NCBI RefSeq assembly: GCF_004564135.1
Contig: NZ_CP038255.1
Span: forward strand, 2,529,501-2,593,500
From: Terasakiella sp. SH-1
Lineage (GTDB): Bacteria > Pseudomonadota > Alphaproteobacteria > Rhodospirillales > Terasakiellaceae
DNA: 64,000 nt
Direction of reading: 5' to 3'
Part shown: piece by piece, positions 16,219 to 24,746 of the stretch
Numbering within the stretch: the stretch's first letter is position 1
How the letters are laid out: every line of letters starts with the position of its first letter
Made by a program: the position numbers and the translations under genes
The notes under the pieces: model-generated
Database searches by the model: none
What the model was told of the DNA's origin: nothing
What the model saw: only the letters and a program-made list of their open reading frames with translations

Positions 16219-16521
16219 TTAAGCACCTTGGTCGTTATCCCCAATTCCCTTGATACTTTCCCAGGCTTCACCTGCCGAAACCACACAGGCAACACCTGTC
16301 GGGCGTGTGACTAAAATGGTCCATGTTCCATTGTTAGAGGCAAAAATCTCAACGACACCGCCGTTCCCCGCCAATCCCATTGAAACGGGAACTTCGTGAT
16401 ATCGTTTTTTCAATGTATCAATTATGTCCACACGCTCGCCACACAGGTTTTGTGCCGCTACAGGAAAGGCGAAGGACATCACACAAGCCAGTGTCAAAAG
16501 ACTGCTCAACATGCGTTTCAT
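16219..16521 (-). CDS. Small secreted protein of unknown function
   Basis: 100 residues from ATG 16521, which has GGAGG six bases upstream. A signal peptide (MKRMLSSLLTLACVMSFAFPVAAQ) is followed by LKKRYHEVPVSMGLAGNGGVVEIFASNNGTWTILVTRPTGVACVV, a pattern found in small periplasmic proteins of Alphaproteobacteria of unknown role. Two or three cysteines may form disulfides. It sits between terminase and lysis genes but has its own promoter-like region with a dyad operator, so it may be a separately controlled passenger gene. Confidence 0.65.
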   Translation of the reverse strand: MKRMLSSLLTLACVMSFAFPVAAQNLCGERVDIIDTLKKRYHEVPVSMGLAGNGGVVEIFASNNGTWTILVTRPTGVACVVSAGEAWESIKGIGDNDQGA

Positions 16522-16566
16522 GACATCCTCCTTTTTCAATACTTAAATCTTATATAGGATATAGGA

Positions 16567-16581
16567 ATTGGTCTGACCAAT
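16567..16581 (-). promoter_or_regulatory. Perfect dyad ATTGGTCTGACCAAT, GntR/PdhR-type operator
   Basis: A 15-bp perfect inverted repeat lies 45 bases before the secreted-protein start. It matches the TTGGT-N3-ACCAA form bound by FadR-subfamily GntR regulators such as PdhR. On the minus strand it lies within a possible promoter spacer (TTGAGA, 17 nt, TATATC). Confidence 0.5.
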
Positions 16582-16595
16582 CTCAAGTTTTGATT

Positions 16596-18095
16596 TTAAA
16601 CATCAAAATCACTTTGTGCCGTGATAGCGCCACTGCCCCCACCCCAGTTTGTCATTTTTTTTCCATCTAATTCATGCACAGGAGTGCGAGGTAAACGCAC
16701 AGGTTCTGACAATAAGCACCCCGCCACAGCATCCAGCGCATCGTCCTTGGCCGAAAGGGTCGGTACCCATTCCCTCATTTCTGTAGGAAACGATGTTTTC
16801 CAAACATTGCGATGAACATTTAAGGCACGTGAGGCCAAAACCACATCAAAGGCTGATAAAATTCGTTCTGCCTTATTGGTGCGTGAATGTTTCTCAATAA
16901 CAGCACAGGAAATTCCTTCACGTTCCAGCTCCCGTCGCAGCAAGCCGGGAAGGAATTTCCCGACCCCATTGGTTTCCAAACACACCGAAGGTAAATAAAA
17001 TTCTTTGACAAAGTTTACGACCTGACGACACATCTGGGTCGCTTCATCCGCCTCTTTCAACAAGTGGGGATCATGGGTCATATAGCGCAACGCATGCAAC
17101 CAGTATTGCCCCTGTTCATCCGTAAACAGGGCGGCAATCACACTGGCATCCCCCTTATGAGGAGACCCAAAGGACGGGTCCCACCAACAGCTGCTAGACA
17201 CCAGCTTTTGCCCATCCAAAGACAGGGAAGCCATCTGATTATGTTCGTTATAATCGAGATCCGCCTCGTAAAGCTGCATCATATCAGGGTCAAGGCGGCT
17301 TTCCGAAATATTGACCGGACGCAACATCATCTGACTTTCAAATTTATTTTTTCCTGTGCGTCGACGAATTGCTTCAATATTTTGATCGGGAAACCTCTCA
17401 GGCCACTGGCTCTGCCCATTTTCATTTAACAACGGCAGCATAAAACGATCAAACCCCAGAAGGAACGGTTCTTCCTCTTCCCCTTCATGGCGTTTGTCTT
17501 CTGCATAAATGGTGTAATAGGTATGAGGTGTGCCGACATAAAGCTGCAAGCCACCGGGAACCAACACATAATCAATTTCCTGAAGGCGGGCACGCAAATC
17601 CAAACGTTTTGGGGCACTGTCACAGGTATTGGGCACTTCCACATCATCACAGATCACGACATCAGCCCGTGAGCCTGTAATATTTGCCCCAATCCCCTTC
17701 GCCAACATAGACGGGTCACGCAATTCAGACGGACGATTGACCGTAAACTGATCTGAGGCCCACTGTTCTTTACGCTTGGGTTTTAATCGTTTGGTTAGGG
17801 GATGACGTTCGATAATGCGCTTCACATTGCGCACCATTTTTTTTGCCAGCGCAAAATCAGCCGCCATCACCATGATGCGACGGTCCGCATCCAGATATAA
17901 AAGCCACGCGCAATAAAGTCCCACCAATGTACTTTTCCCACTATTTCGAAAAGCCATCAGCAATAATTCACGCTGCCCAGCAGACCACGATTGGTCCAGC
18001 CAACGACAGATTTTAAGATGATGTTGCGGCATGGTCAGTCCCTGAAGCTGGTCCCATAACATGACAAACTCCGGAAAGGCCACGCGATTTTTCAT
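16596..18095 (-). CDS. Phage terminase large subunit
   Basis: 499 residues. ATPase part: AFRNSGKST (Walker A, about 48-56) and VVICDDVEV (Walker B, about 146-153), with a GTPH motif later. The C-terminal nuclease part contains WWDPSFGS, CLETNGVG and AKDDALDA, the acidic clusters of the RNase H-like fold. It packages DNA into proheads at the portal. An intact catalytic set argues that packaging ability has been kept. RBS AGGAGG. It follows the small-terminase-position gene after a 78-base gap with a GC-rich stem. Confidence 0.93.
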   Translation of the reverse strand: MKNRVAFPEFVMLWDQLQGLTMPQHHLKICRWLDQSWSAGQRELLLMAFRNSGKSTLVGLYCAWLLYLDADRRIMVMAADFALAKKMVRNVKRIIERHPLTKRLKPKRKEQWASDQFTVNRPSELRDPSMLAKGIGANITGSRADVVICDDVEVPNTCDSAPKRLDLRARLQEIDYVLVPGGLQLYVGTPHTYYTIYAEDKRHEGEEEEPFLLGFDRFMLPLLNENGQSQWPERFPDQNIEAIRRRTGKNKFESQMMLRPVNISESRLDPDMMQLYEADLDYNEHNQMASLSLDGQKLVSSSCWWDPSFGSPHKGDASVIAALFTDEQGQYWLHALRYMTHDPHLLKEADEATQMCRQVVNFVKEFYLPSVCLETNGVGKFLPGLLRRELEREGISCAVIEKHSRTNKAERILSAFDVVLASRALNVHRNVWKTSFPTEMREWVPTLSAKDDALDAVAGCLLSEPVRLPRTPVHELDGKKMTNWGGGSGAITAQSDFDV

Positions 18096-18173
18096 GGTTC
18101 TTTTCCTCCTTTTTTAATCATCCCCCTTAGCCATCACTCTGACGAATAACAGCCAAGGGGGCAGTTAACAAAA

Positions 18174-18521
18174 TCAGCTTTCCAGTTCCTGCAAGGCCGC
18201 ACGGGCACCTGCCAGTAAACCGGCAATTTCTTCATCTTCTGATAAAACGGGGGCCGCTTCTTCTTCGGTTTTTTCGGCCCAACGTGCCAGTTTGGTCAAT
18301 AATTCCATATGAGACAACGCAGACTTGCACGCCGCATGATGGGCTGCAAAACCTTTGGCATCTTCGGGAACATCGGCATTGCTGAACGCTTCATAGCTGA
18401 TGGTGGCGCTTTGGATCAGACTGGGCAGAAGATCAGCCAGAAGAACCCTGACTTCTTCAATCGAGCCTGCTTTTTTACGCCGCCTGCGCCGGGGCGACCT
18501 TGTTTTTGTTGGTTCACTCAC
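18174..18521 (-). CDS. Small phage protein at the small-terminase position
   Basis: 115 residues. The start was set at GTG 18521 because GGAGAGAAGAGG lies directly before it; the ATG at 18539 touches the terminator T-run and has no RBS. It has an Arg/Lys-rich N-terminus (RSPRRRRRKK) and a helical middle (AAHHAACKSALSHMELLTKLARWAE), a pattern seen in phage proteins next to the large terminase. Small-terminase function is an inference from position, size and basic N-terminus. Confidence 0.55.
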   Translation of the reverse strand: MSEPTKTRSPRRRRRKKAGSIEEVRVLLADLLPSLIQSATISYEAFSNADVPEDAKGFAAHHAACKSALSHMELLTKLARWAEKTEEEAAPVLSEDEEIAGLLAGARAALQELES

Positions 18522-18539
18522 CCTCTTCTCTCCGAACAT

Positions 18540-18568
18540 AAAAAAAGCCGTTTCCTTTATAGAAACGA
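18540..18568 (-). terminator. Hairpin with U-run before the small-terminase-position gene
   Basis: CGTTTC and GAAACG pair across a 7-nt loop on the minus strand, then GC and seven T, then the GGAGAGAAGAGG of the gene that starts at 18521. Confidence 0.7.
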
Positions 18569-18596
18569 CGACATTAACGCTCCAAGATCAGAGTCT

Positions 18597-18956
18597 TTAG
18601 GAAACCTCAAGTCCCGCAGGCTGCACGGCCTCCAGCTCTTCCGGTGTTTGGGCCGTATCAATCGCCGGATCAGACGGAGCATCACGTAGCGCCTGTTTTT
18701 GGGCGGCGATTGATTGCTGTAACTCTGTATCGCCCGCTTCCAACGCCTTCATGTAATCAGCATCCAGTTTCCCCAGAACCTCAGAGCGGGCATCGCGAAT
18801 TTTTTCACGCCAAATCTTGCGGGCACCTTCCATATCCACGTCAATCACAGCCCCGTTAAGCTGCCATGCTTCGCGAAAGGTCCGATTGAAAGGTTTTGCC
18901 TGAAGTTGGTCGGCTTCGATCTGACCTGTCGGGGTGTTAATGTATGTCATTGTCAT
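18597..18956 (-). CDS. Phage tail-fibre assembly/chaperone-like protein
   Basis: 119 residues. FNRTFREAWQLNGAVIDVDMEGARKIWREKIRDARSEVLGKLDADYMKALEAGD followed by KQALRDAPSDPAI is the pattern of a short domain common in phage tail accessory proteins. ATG 18956 has AGGAG seven bases upstream and lies inside the end of the preceding gene (20-base overlap), so the two are coupled. Confidence 0.6.
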   Translation of the reverse strand: MTMTYINTPTGQIEADQLQAKPFNRTFREAWQLNGAVIDVDMEGARKIWREKIRDARSEVLGKLDADYMKALEAGDTELQQSIAAQKQALRDAPSDPAIDTAQTPEELEAVQPAGLEVS

Positions 18957-19389
18957 TTGTCATCTCCTGTTTAATTTTCCAGGCATTGCGCCACTGTCGC
19001 GTTGCCGGGAGTTGATCTTTGCGGCAGACCACCAACTTGATGGCATTGCCCTGTTTGCTTTTCCAGACATGCGAAGGCACATCTTTTTCGATTAAATATT
19101 CAATGGCCTGCTCTTGCGTCATAGGTCCAACTGGTGGTGTTTCATGAAGGATGTGACCATTGGTGATACGTCCCTGTTCATCTTCTTCCAGCTGGTGATA
19201 AACCTCTACAGGGGGTAAGATTCCGCCCTGTAAAGCCGCCGCCATCCAGTTTGGATCAGGCACCAAAACACTTGAAGGGCTGTCAATATCCGCATCAAAA
19301 ACAACACGATAATCGGACTGAACAGGCTCCAATTGGTCTTTCGCCAGTTCAATACGTTTCCATAAGGGAAGATCAGCTAGGGTCCTCAT
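18937..19389 (-). CDS. Phage tail accessory protein, hypothetical
   Basis: 150 residues. It contains VFDADIDSPSSVLVPDPNWMAAALQGGILPPVEVYHQ, a segment reminiscent of small proteins next to podovirus tail fibres; no function is known to me. It overlaps the preceding fibre-tip gene by four bases and the following gene by twenty, so all six genes from the tail fibre leftwards to 18597 are translationally coupled. Confidence 0.5.
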   Translation of the reverse strand: MRTLADLPLWKRIELAKDQLEPVQSDYRVVFDADIDSPSSVLVPDPNWMAAALQGGILPPVEVYHQLEEDEQGRITNGHILHETPPVGPMTQEQAIEYLIEKDVPSHVWKSKQGNAIKLVVCRKDQLPATRQWRNAWKIKQEMTNDNDIH

Positions 19390-19763
19390 GCCAAATCCCC
19401 AAACACGGTCACTTGAGCCGTTTGTGCCGCCGTATCTGAAAAGTTGTTTTGATGAGTTTCTGCCGACGTGTAGCGCACTTTATTGGTCGTATATGGAAAC
19501 GCACGCGCCCAAGTGACGTTATTGTCATGATTTGCAGAAGTATTCGTATTACAGGCACAAGTCGCGACATACCCGCTATCAACAAAGGGAGAAGCAACGG
19601 ACACATAATAGCGTCCCGTTCCCTCATCAGTCATGGAAGACACGCTAAAGGATTGGCGGATCGTATTCGTTGTTGAAGTAAAATTGCAGAAAGCTCTAGA
19701 GCGACCAACAGCACGGTCCGCATCCGCTTCACCATTGATATTTGTTACAATAAGGTTGCTCAT
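19386..19763 (-). CDS. Short tail-fibre tip protein, paralog 3
   Basis: 125 residues from ATG 19763 (GGGAG seven bases upstream). It has the fibre-tip pattern seen in podovirus receptor-binding proteins: SRAFCNFTSTTNTIRQSFSVSSMTDEGTGRYYVSVASPF, and ends VTVFGDLA. It is clearly paralogous to the two genes before it. Aromatic and polar residues vary most between the motifs, consistent with a binding surface. ATGA overlap with paralog 2. Confidence 0.7.
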   Translation of the reverse strand: MSNLIVTNINGEADADRAVGRSRAFCNFTSTTNTIRQSFSVSSMTDEGTGRYYVSVASPFVDSGYVATCACNTNTSANHDNNVTWARAFPYTTNKVRYTSAETHQNNFSDTAAQTAQVTVFGDLA

Positions 19764-20131
19764 GCCAAATCTCCCTGTATATGAATACACAAACGCCCAC
19801 TATCATAGCGGCCACCATTCCCGGCCGTGATCGTATAAAACCGCTCACTGGTGGTTGTTGCCCCAACGCCTTGCAACAATCGGTTATATGACCCCGTGGA
19901 ATTGAAATCCGCCATGCCAACTGTTGAATGATTTACGGTTGTAAAAGCATTCGTAAAATTAAATGTGTAATCCCCCGTCCCGTTATCCACGATACTTGAG
20001 CAATTTAAACTTTCATCAATGCCAACATGGAAAGCCCTAACCCAAAAACGGGCTGCACCACCAATCACATAATCCGTATCAATACCGGATAATCCATCTA
20101 CCTTTTCAATTCGATCTACTTTCAAGGTCAT
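19760..20131 (-). CDS. Short tail-fibre tip protein, paralog 2
   Basis: 123 residues. The core ARFWVRAFHVGIDESLNCSSIVDNGTGDYTFNFTNAF and the ending IHIQGDLA match the other two paralogs in position and spacing. The N-terminal MTLKVDRIEKVDGLSGIDTDYV looks like a phage trimerisation or shaft segment. Coupled by ATGA overlaps to both neighbours. Confidence 0.7.
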   Translation of the reverse strand: MTLKVDRIEKVDGLSGIDTDYVIGGAARFWVRAFHVGIDESLNCSSIVDNGTGDYTFNFTNAFTTVNHSTVGMADFNSTGSYNRLLQGVGATTTSERFYTITAGNGGRYDSGRLCIHIQGDLA

Positions 20132-20538
20132 GCTAACTCTCCAATAATATGTGCGGATACATGCTCATAATCACCTGTATTTCCATTTGAATAGTTCGTC
20201 GTTACACGCACCATGTTTGTTAGCGGATCATATCCTTCGCGTACACCTTGGGCCGCTAATGTATTGTAGAAACTACCTCCCCCATATCCGCAACCAAAGG
20301 CAAACGAATAGTCTGCGTTAGCGAACGGTGTCGCATAAGTGTACTGATAGTCACCAGTTCCATGCTCTGTAATAGAAGAAATATTCAGGCTTGATTTGAT
20401 CGCTACACCTCCTCTCCCCTGAAAACGACACCATGTGTTAATTGCATTCTGGCCTGTCAAGTCAACAGGACCACCTATATCTGTTTCAATCGTTGCGGTT
20501 TGAACCTTGTCATTCACACCATCAAATTTCAAAACCAT
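20128..20538 (-). CDS. Short tail-fibre tip protein, paralog 1
   Basis: 136 residues from ATG 20538 (GGAGG eight bases upstream; the TTG before it is not needed). Core NAINTWCRFQGRGGVAIKSSLNISSITEHGTGDYQYTYATPF, ending AHIIGELA. It starts on the last base of the tail-fibre stop codon, so it is coupled to the main fibre gene. Together with paralogs 2 and 3 it may give alternative or hetero-oligomeric fibre tips. Confidence 0.7.
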   Translation of the reverse strand: MVLKFDGVNDKVQTATIETDIGGPVDLTGQNAINTWCRFQGRGGVAIKSSLNISSITEHGTGDYQYTYATPFANADYSFAFGCGYGGGSFYNTLAAQGVREGYDPLTNMVRVTTNYSNGNTGDYEHVSAHIIGELA

Positions 20539-21386
20539 CAAACAATCCTCCAGTTACCATTCACAGTTACCGTACCGCCTGCAATCGTAATCGGTCCTGC
20601 TGTCATGCCATTTGTCCCCGCAGGGATCGTGATGTCTTCGGCAATCGTATCGGCATTGGTTCGAATGATTGAGTTTGTGCCAAGGGACGGGCCGCCAAGC
20701 TGGACAGTGGGGTCAATTTTTGCCTGTGTCACCGACCCGTCAGATAAATCCCCCGTCACAATCGGATCAACAACAGCACGATAATCCGCTGGATTAAAGG
20801 TCTGGGCATTATCACGTGCGGCCTCCGCAGCCACTTGTGCAGCAAGCGCATCAGTCGCAGCCTGTGTTGCCGTGGCTGCATTAGCTTGGGCACTGACAAT
20901 ATCACTGGCTTGTGGCCCAACAATCGGGGCACCGTTGCTATCAAAAGCCAGTGTGCGTTCAGCACGCGCCGTTTTGGATGGTAGAACCAGACTACTGTCC
21001 CCATCTGTCGGGTTCAATATGACGCTACGTTCTAGGTCATCCGCATTCTGTTGGGCAACAGCGACCAGATAATCCAGTTCCTGATTAATCACGGAGGCAT
21101 GAAAGGCCCCGCCTTCGGCAAAGTCACTGGTTCGTTCAATCACCAAATAACGCCGCAAAGTCACCACAACATTATTGGCAGGCGGTGTATCAAAAGTCAC
21201 ACTCCCACCATTGGATTGCCCTGCCCCGGTTACTGTAAAGCCGGTATTTTGCAAGGTCTCATCCAGATACACTTCCAAATCACTATTCTGGAAAATAGGA
21301 AATGGATAGATAAATTCCAATTGGACACCGTCACCCACCGCCTGAATGCGGGGGCGCACGTCACCAATCACGATGTTCTCACTCAT
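20538..21386 (-). CDS. Podovirus tail fibre protein, N-terminal adaptor type
   Basis: 282 residues. The N-terminal ~130 residues match the T7-like tail-fibre adaptor that attaches to the tail tube: VQLEFIYPFPIFQNSDLEVYLD, VVVTLRRYLVIERTSDFAEGG, INQELDYLVAVAQQNADDLERSVIL. An Ala-rich coiled coil (about 160-200) follows, then a shaft. No receptor-binding head is visible, which fits the separate short fibre-tip genes that follow. RBS AAGGAG. Confidence 0.82.
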   Translation of the reverse strand: MSENIVIGDVRPRIQAVGDGVQLEFIYPFPIFQNSDLEVYLDETLQNTGFTVTGAGQSNGGSVTFDTPPANNVVVTLRRYLVIERTSDFAEGGAFHASVINQELDYLVAVAQQNADDLERSVILNPTDGDSSLVLPSKTARAERTLAFDSNGAPIVGPQASDIVSAQANAATATQAATDALAAQVAAEAARDNAQTFNPADYRAVVDPIVTGDLSDGSVTQAKIDPTVQLGGPSLGTNSIIRTNADTIAEDITIPAGTNGMTAGPITIAGGTVTVNGNWRIV

Positions 21387-21418
21387 CGCGTTTCTCCTTA
21401 AAAGTCATTGATTAAAAA

Positions 21419-23335
21419 TCAGGCGTTGGCTGTGAGTTCTTCGATCACAGACATGACACTAAAGGGAAGCGGCGTATCCTGTTCGATACGCCAAAGGCTT
21501 TCCGTTCCATTCTTGCGCCACCCTAACGCCCGCACTGTCAAATCCCCGGTAAATTTTTGCGGGGCACTATCCAACACACCAGCTGGACCAAAACGTTTGA
21601 AGGGGACATCTTTGGCCCCGCGTCCCACATCCAGTTTAAATGCCTGCGTGTCTTTTAGACGAAAAGTCAACGATACCAGCCGTACCCTGCCCCCTTGTGC
21701 TGCATGCCCTGTGGCCTGAGGAGAAGGGGGCAACGGCTCCAGAACGTGAGTATAAGATAGTCCCGCTTCCAGGCTATTGACCTCACGTTTCAAAAGAATT
21801 TGCCCCCCGGAAATATTCTGGTCTGAAACCACGGCACCATCGGCAACGATTTTCACGCTCAATCCTTCTAAATGATCTAAGCCGGACCAGACCAAACTGC
21901 CGTCACTATCTTCACCATACAGGCCGCCATCGGTTGAAAGGCGATCATCAAAGATTTCAATGAAGGTTTGTCCGTTTCGTTCAACCAGCACGTAGGCATC
22001 CTGCCCAACCACACAGATATTTTTAAACGCCCCTTGAGTTTCCAATAAAGACCAGGCCGAAATCTTTTCCGCCCGATAAACACTCAAGGCCCCCATCGTG
22101 CCATCACCCATGACCATATAAAATAAGCGGCGATAGCTATCATAATCCTGATCAAGTGGCTCATTCATCAAATGCTTACACAACATGGCCAAATCATTGG
22201 ATTGATAAGCCTGTTCCACATCGGCAAACATAAATTCACGAAGGTCTTGACCATCGCGACTGACAAACAAGGTGGCCCCATCCACATTGCGCGGTGGAAT
22301 ATAACGATCAACCGGGGCCCCCACACGGGTCTGGCGTTTTAACTGGATGGTTTCCGGCGTTAACGGGTCCCCAGACACCATCCATTCTGCCCCGGAAGTA
22401 AAGATTTGCAGATGACGCGAAGAAAAAAGCGAGCGAATGGCATTCACCTGATCAGACAAAATGGCAAATTCGATCGACTCATCATCCAGCCCCTCCCCCA
22501 GATCAAAGTTAAACAGGTCTGATGATTTGGACATCCACAACCGATTGGGTAAATCACGCGTCCCGCCAATGACCAGACGGTCTTGATGAAAGACCACCGA
22601 AACGGGCCAGCCATGCACCGCAGAAAAGGTTTGCTCTTCCCAGTCCTTTGTGGCTTTTGTATCGACCAGACCATCTTTTTCTTTGACCTCTGCCGTTGCC
22701 TGTGTTGGTGAGGTGATGGCCGTAACTTCCACCTCTTTTTTCGCCAGCCGCATCCGGGTTCCGACATGATCGTTAACAAAAACATCCGCACTGGCTGTCA
22801 ATGTCACTGTGCCGGTTAATGCACTGGCTTGAAGAGTGACTTCATCTTCGGAAAACTTGTAATAAGGCTGATAGCGCCTTCCGGTTTCATCATCCTCAAA
22901 GAAGCTCCATTCTGAAATAGACCAATCGGTATGAGAGGTCCGTGTAATTTTTCGCGGGGACACATCGGGGTGGACGACCAACAAGGTGTCCGCACTTTGC
23001 GTCCAGATCAAAAGGGGAAGCTGTGCCTCGCTCCAAGGTGTGTCAATCTCCACATCCATCACCCCGTTACGATAGACCCGCATCTTTAAATCACTGAACA
23101 CCAGCAAATAAACCTGTTCAATGTTAAATTCAAAAGCCACCAGACGTGAAGGCCCCAAAGCCGTATCAATATGGCGAAGCCCCGCACGACGGCGTAAACC
23201 ACCTGTAGGATAAATGATCAGGTTACGCATCACCCCCATGCCATTTTCATAAGCCTTTAAATCACCCCGCCCCACCAGATAGGGAGAAATCTCCCCGCCG
23301 GAGAAGCTGTTTTTTGCAATACGTGTGCGTGCCAT
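21419..23335 (-). CDS. Tail tubular protein B (T7 gp12-like)
   Basis: 638 residues. It starts MARTRIAKNSFSGGEISPYLVGRGDLKAYENGMGVMRNLIIYPTGGLRRRAGLR, the recognisable N-terminus of podovirus nozzle proteins, and includes FHQDRLVIGGTRDLPNRLWMSKSSDLFNFDLG, a conserved segment of the beta-propeller. It forms the tail nozzle under the gatekeeper ring. It overlaps the tail tubular A stop by one base (TGATG). Full length for the family. Confidence 0.88.
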   Translation of the reverse strand: MARTRIAKNSFSGGEISPYLVGRGDLKAYENGMGVMRNLIIYPTGGLRRRAGLRHIDTALGPSRLVAFEFNIEQVYLLVFSDLKMRVYRNGVMDVEIDTPWSEAQLPLLIWTQSADTLLVVHPDVSPRKITRTSHTDWSISEWSFFEDDETGRRYQPYYKFSEDEVTLQASALTGTVTLTASADVFVNDHVGTRMRLAKKEVEVTAITSPTQATAEVKEKDGLVDTKATKDWEEQTFSAVHGWPVSVVFHQDRLVIGGTRDLPNRLWMSKSSDLFNFDLGEGLDDESIEFAILSDQVNAIRSLFSSRHLQIFTSGAEWMVSGDPLTPETIQLKRQTRVGAPVDRYIPPRNVDGATLFVSRDGQDLREFMFADVEQAYQSNDLAMLCKHLMNEPLDQDYDSYRRLFYMVMGDGTMGALSVYRAEKISAWSLLETQGAFKNICVVGQDAYVLVERNGQTFIEIFDDRLSTDGGLYGEDSDGSLVWSGLDHLEGLSVKIVADGAVVSDQNISGGQILLKREVNSLEAGLSYTHVLEPLPPSPQATGHAAQGGRVRLVSLTFRLKDTQAFKLDVGRGAKDVPFKRFGPAGVLDSAPQKFTGDLTVRALGWRKNGTESLWRIEQDTPLPFSVMSVIEELTANA

Positions 23336-23904
23336 CAGTGTCGTACTCCCACCAAACCATCCAAGGCAATTGTTTGCGGTGTTTGTTGTTGCGCATCAAT
23401 ATTGCGAGCCTTTTGCAGTTCTTTTTCACCAATACGCATGAAAGCTTCCCCTCGTGAGGCACTTTCTGTTAAAGGCAAGCAAAACTCCCCCGCCAGATGC
23501 GTAATCAATGTTTGCGTAAAATAAGGGGGAAATTCTGTGGGTTCCGGCCGAAAAATATAGGTGAGCACCACATCTTCCATGTCGGTATGCAGACGTCTTT
23601 CCTGAATACGATACGTCACCCCCCGCCCCCGATCTCCTGAACCAACAGACAGGGCTCGCAAGAAATCAGCAGGTAACTGATAGGCATAAGCAAAATCTGC
23701 AATCGGAGAAGAAGACAAACGCGCCAGACGTTTCTGTGCTGTTGCAAAACTCCAGGGGTATGAAGACAACAAGCTATCGCGCATGCCCGGATACAGGTTA
23801 TGGGCAACCTCTGCTTCCACAGACCCATCTTCAAACGAAGAAATGGTATTAGCCCCTATTTTCAACAGGGCGCGTGAACATAATCCTATTTTTGTCAAGG
23901 ACAT
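23335..23904 (-). CDS. Tail tubular protein A (T7 gp11-like gatekeeper)
   Basis: 189 residues, the usual size. LTKIGLCSRALLKIGANTISSFEDGSVEAEVAHNLYPGMRDSLLSSYPWSFATAQKRLARL is the family signature. It forms the 12-fold adaptor between portal and nozzle. Its start lies at the edge of a 239-base gap shared with a divergent plus-strand gene, so its transcription from the capsid side would have to pass that gene antisense. Confidence 0.88.
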   Translation of the reverse strand: MSLTKIGLCSRALLKIGANTISSFEDGSVEAEVAHNLYPGMRDSLLSSYPWSFATAQKRLARLSSSPIADFAYAYQLPADFLRALSVGSGDRGRGVTYRIQERRLHTDMEDVVLTYIFRPEPTEFPPYFTQTLITHLAGEFCLPLTESASRGEAFMRIGEKELQKARNIDAQQQTPQTIALDGLVGVRH

Positions 23905-23926
23905 TGACTATCTCCCTAATATAAGT

Positions 23927-24011
23927 AAAAATACGTATTTTTAACAACTACTATGTGTCTTATAATAAGGCTAATCGGCGCTCTAATAATGCTCGCAAAG
24001 CGACACATAGT
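23927..24011. promoter_or_regulatory. Palindrome and inverted repeat in the divergent gap
   Basis: AAAAATACGTATTTTT (23927-23942) is a perfect 16-bp palindrome. ACTATGTGTC (23950-23959) and GACACATAGT (24002-24011) are a 10-bp inverted pair. Both lie between tail tubular A (leftward) and the gene at 24144 (rightward) and could be operator sites. Confidence 0.4.
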
Positions 24012-24143
24012 TTATTGTATTTGAAAGAGTTTTCTTTTTTTGAGAAAAGCTGCTTGCCCAGATAGGCAAGTTATGATTCTCTAGTGTTTCACAAATGGTT
24101 CGTTACATTTTGATGACGCATTCATTTGCCTGATGGAGCCCCA

Positions 24144-24707
24144 ATGTTGGTCGAAAGCAACCAAAGTAAAAACCTGAAACAGCGTGAACAAATCACGCAG
24201 TTCATTGGCAGCTTGAAAGAAAAGACACAAGAGCTGGACAATTGGGCCAAACATGCCGAAGCCTCCCTGACGGGTGAAGGCTTTGGAACCTATCTTGAAT
24301 TTCGCGACCTTGTCATTGAATGTGAAAGTTTCAACGAAGTTATTCAACGCCGCCTTGCCACCGCTGAAAGAGAAGGCGACAACCCTGATCTGCAAGATCA
24401 ACTGGACGAACTCAGCGTCCGTCAACTGACCCTTGCCATCCATGCTTCTTTGAAATTTCTGCGCTATATTGCAGAAAAAAACCTGCCAATTGGTTCGCGT
24501 GATGTATTCATTCGTGAATTGCAAGACTTGCATCGCATGAAACAAACACTTGAAAATGAACGCTTGCAGGAAAAAGTGGATCAGGCCGCACTCGATGACC
24601 AGCAGAAAGTGGAAGAAATTCTGAACGTCGTCATTGAAAAAGCCCCACAGCTTTTTAATTTCGACGAAGACAATGACGAAGAAGAAGACCTCGAGTTTCG
24701 AGTGTAA
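24144..24707 (+). CDS. Coiled-coil protein of unknown function, inserted against the cluster
   Basis: 187 residues from ATG 24144, which has GGAG five bases upstream. Almost entirely helical with coiled-coil stretches (about 15-60 and 135-175) and an acidic tail (FDEDNDEEEDLEF). No family recognised. It is the only plus-strand gene inside the tail/capsid part of the cluster, with its own upstream region and a terminator after it. This is the layout of a moron gene expressed independently of virion genes. Confidence 0.6.
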   Translation: MLVESNQSKNLKQREQITQFIGSLKEKTQELDNWAKHAEASLTGEGFGTYLEFRDLVIECESFNEVIQRRLATAEREGDNPDLQDQLDELSVRQLTLAIHASLKFLRYIAEKNLPIGSRDVFIRELQDLHRMKQTLENERLQEKVDQAALDDQQKVEEILNVVIEKAPQLFNFDEDNDEEEDLEFRV

Positions 24708-24743
24708 AAGGGGCCAAAACCCTTGGCCTCAGCCCCCTTTTAG
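24705..24743. terminator. Terminator between the moron-like gene and the decoration gene
   Basis: AAAAGGGG and CCCCCTTTT enclose an inner GGCC/GGCC pair, giving a hairpin usable from both sides between two convergent stops. Confidence 0.6.
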
Positions 24744-24746
24744 AAC

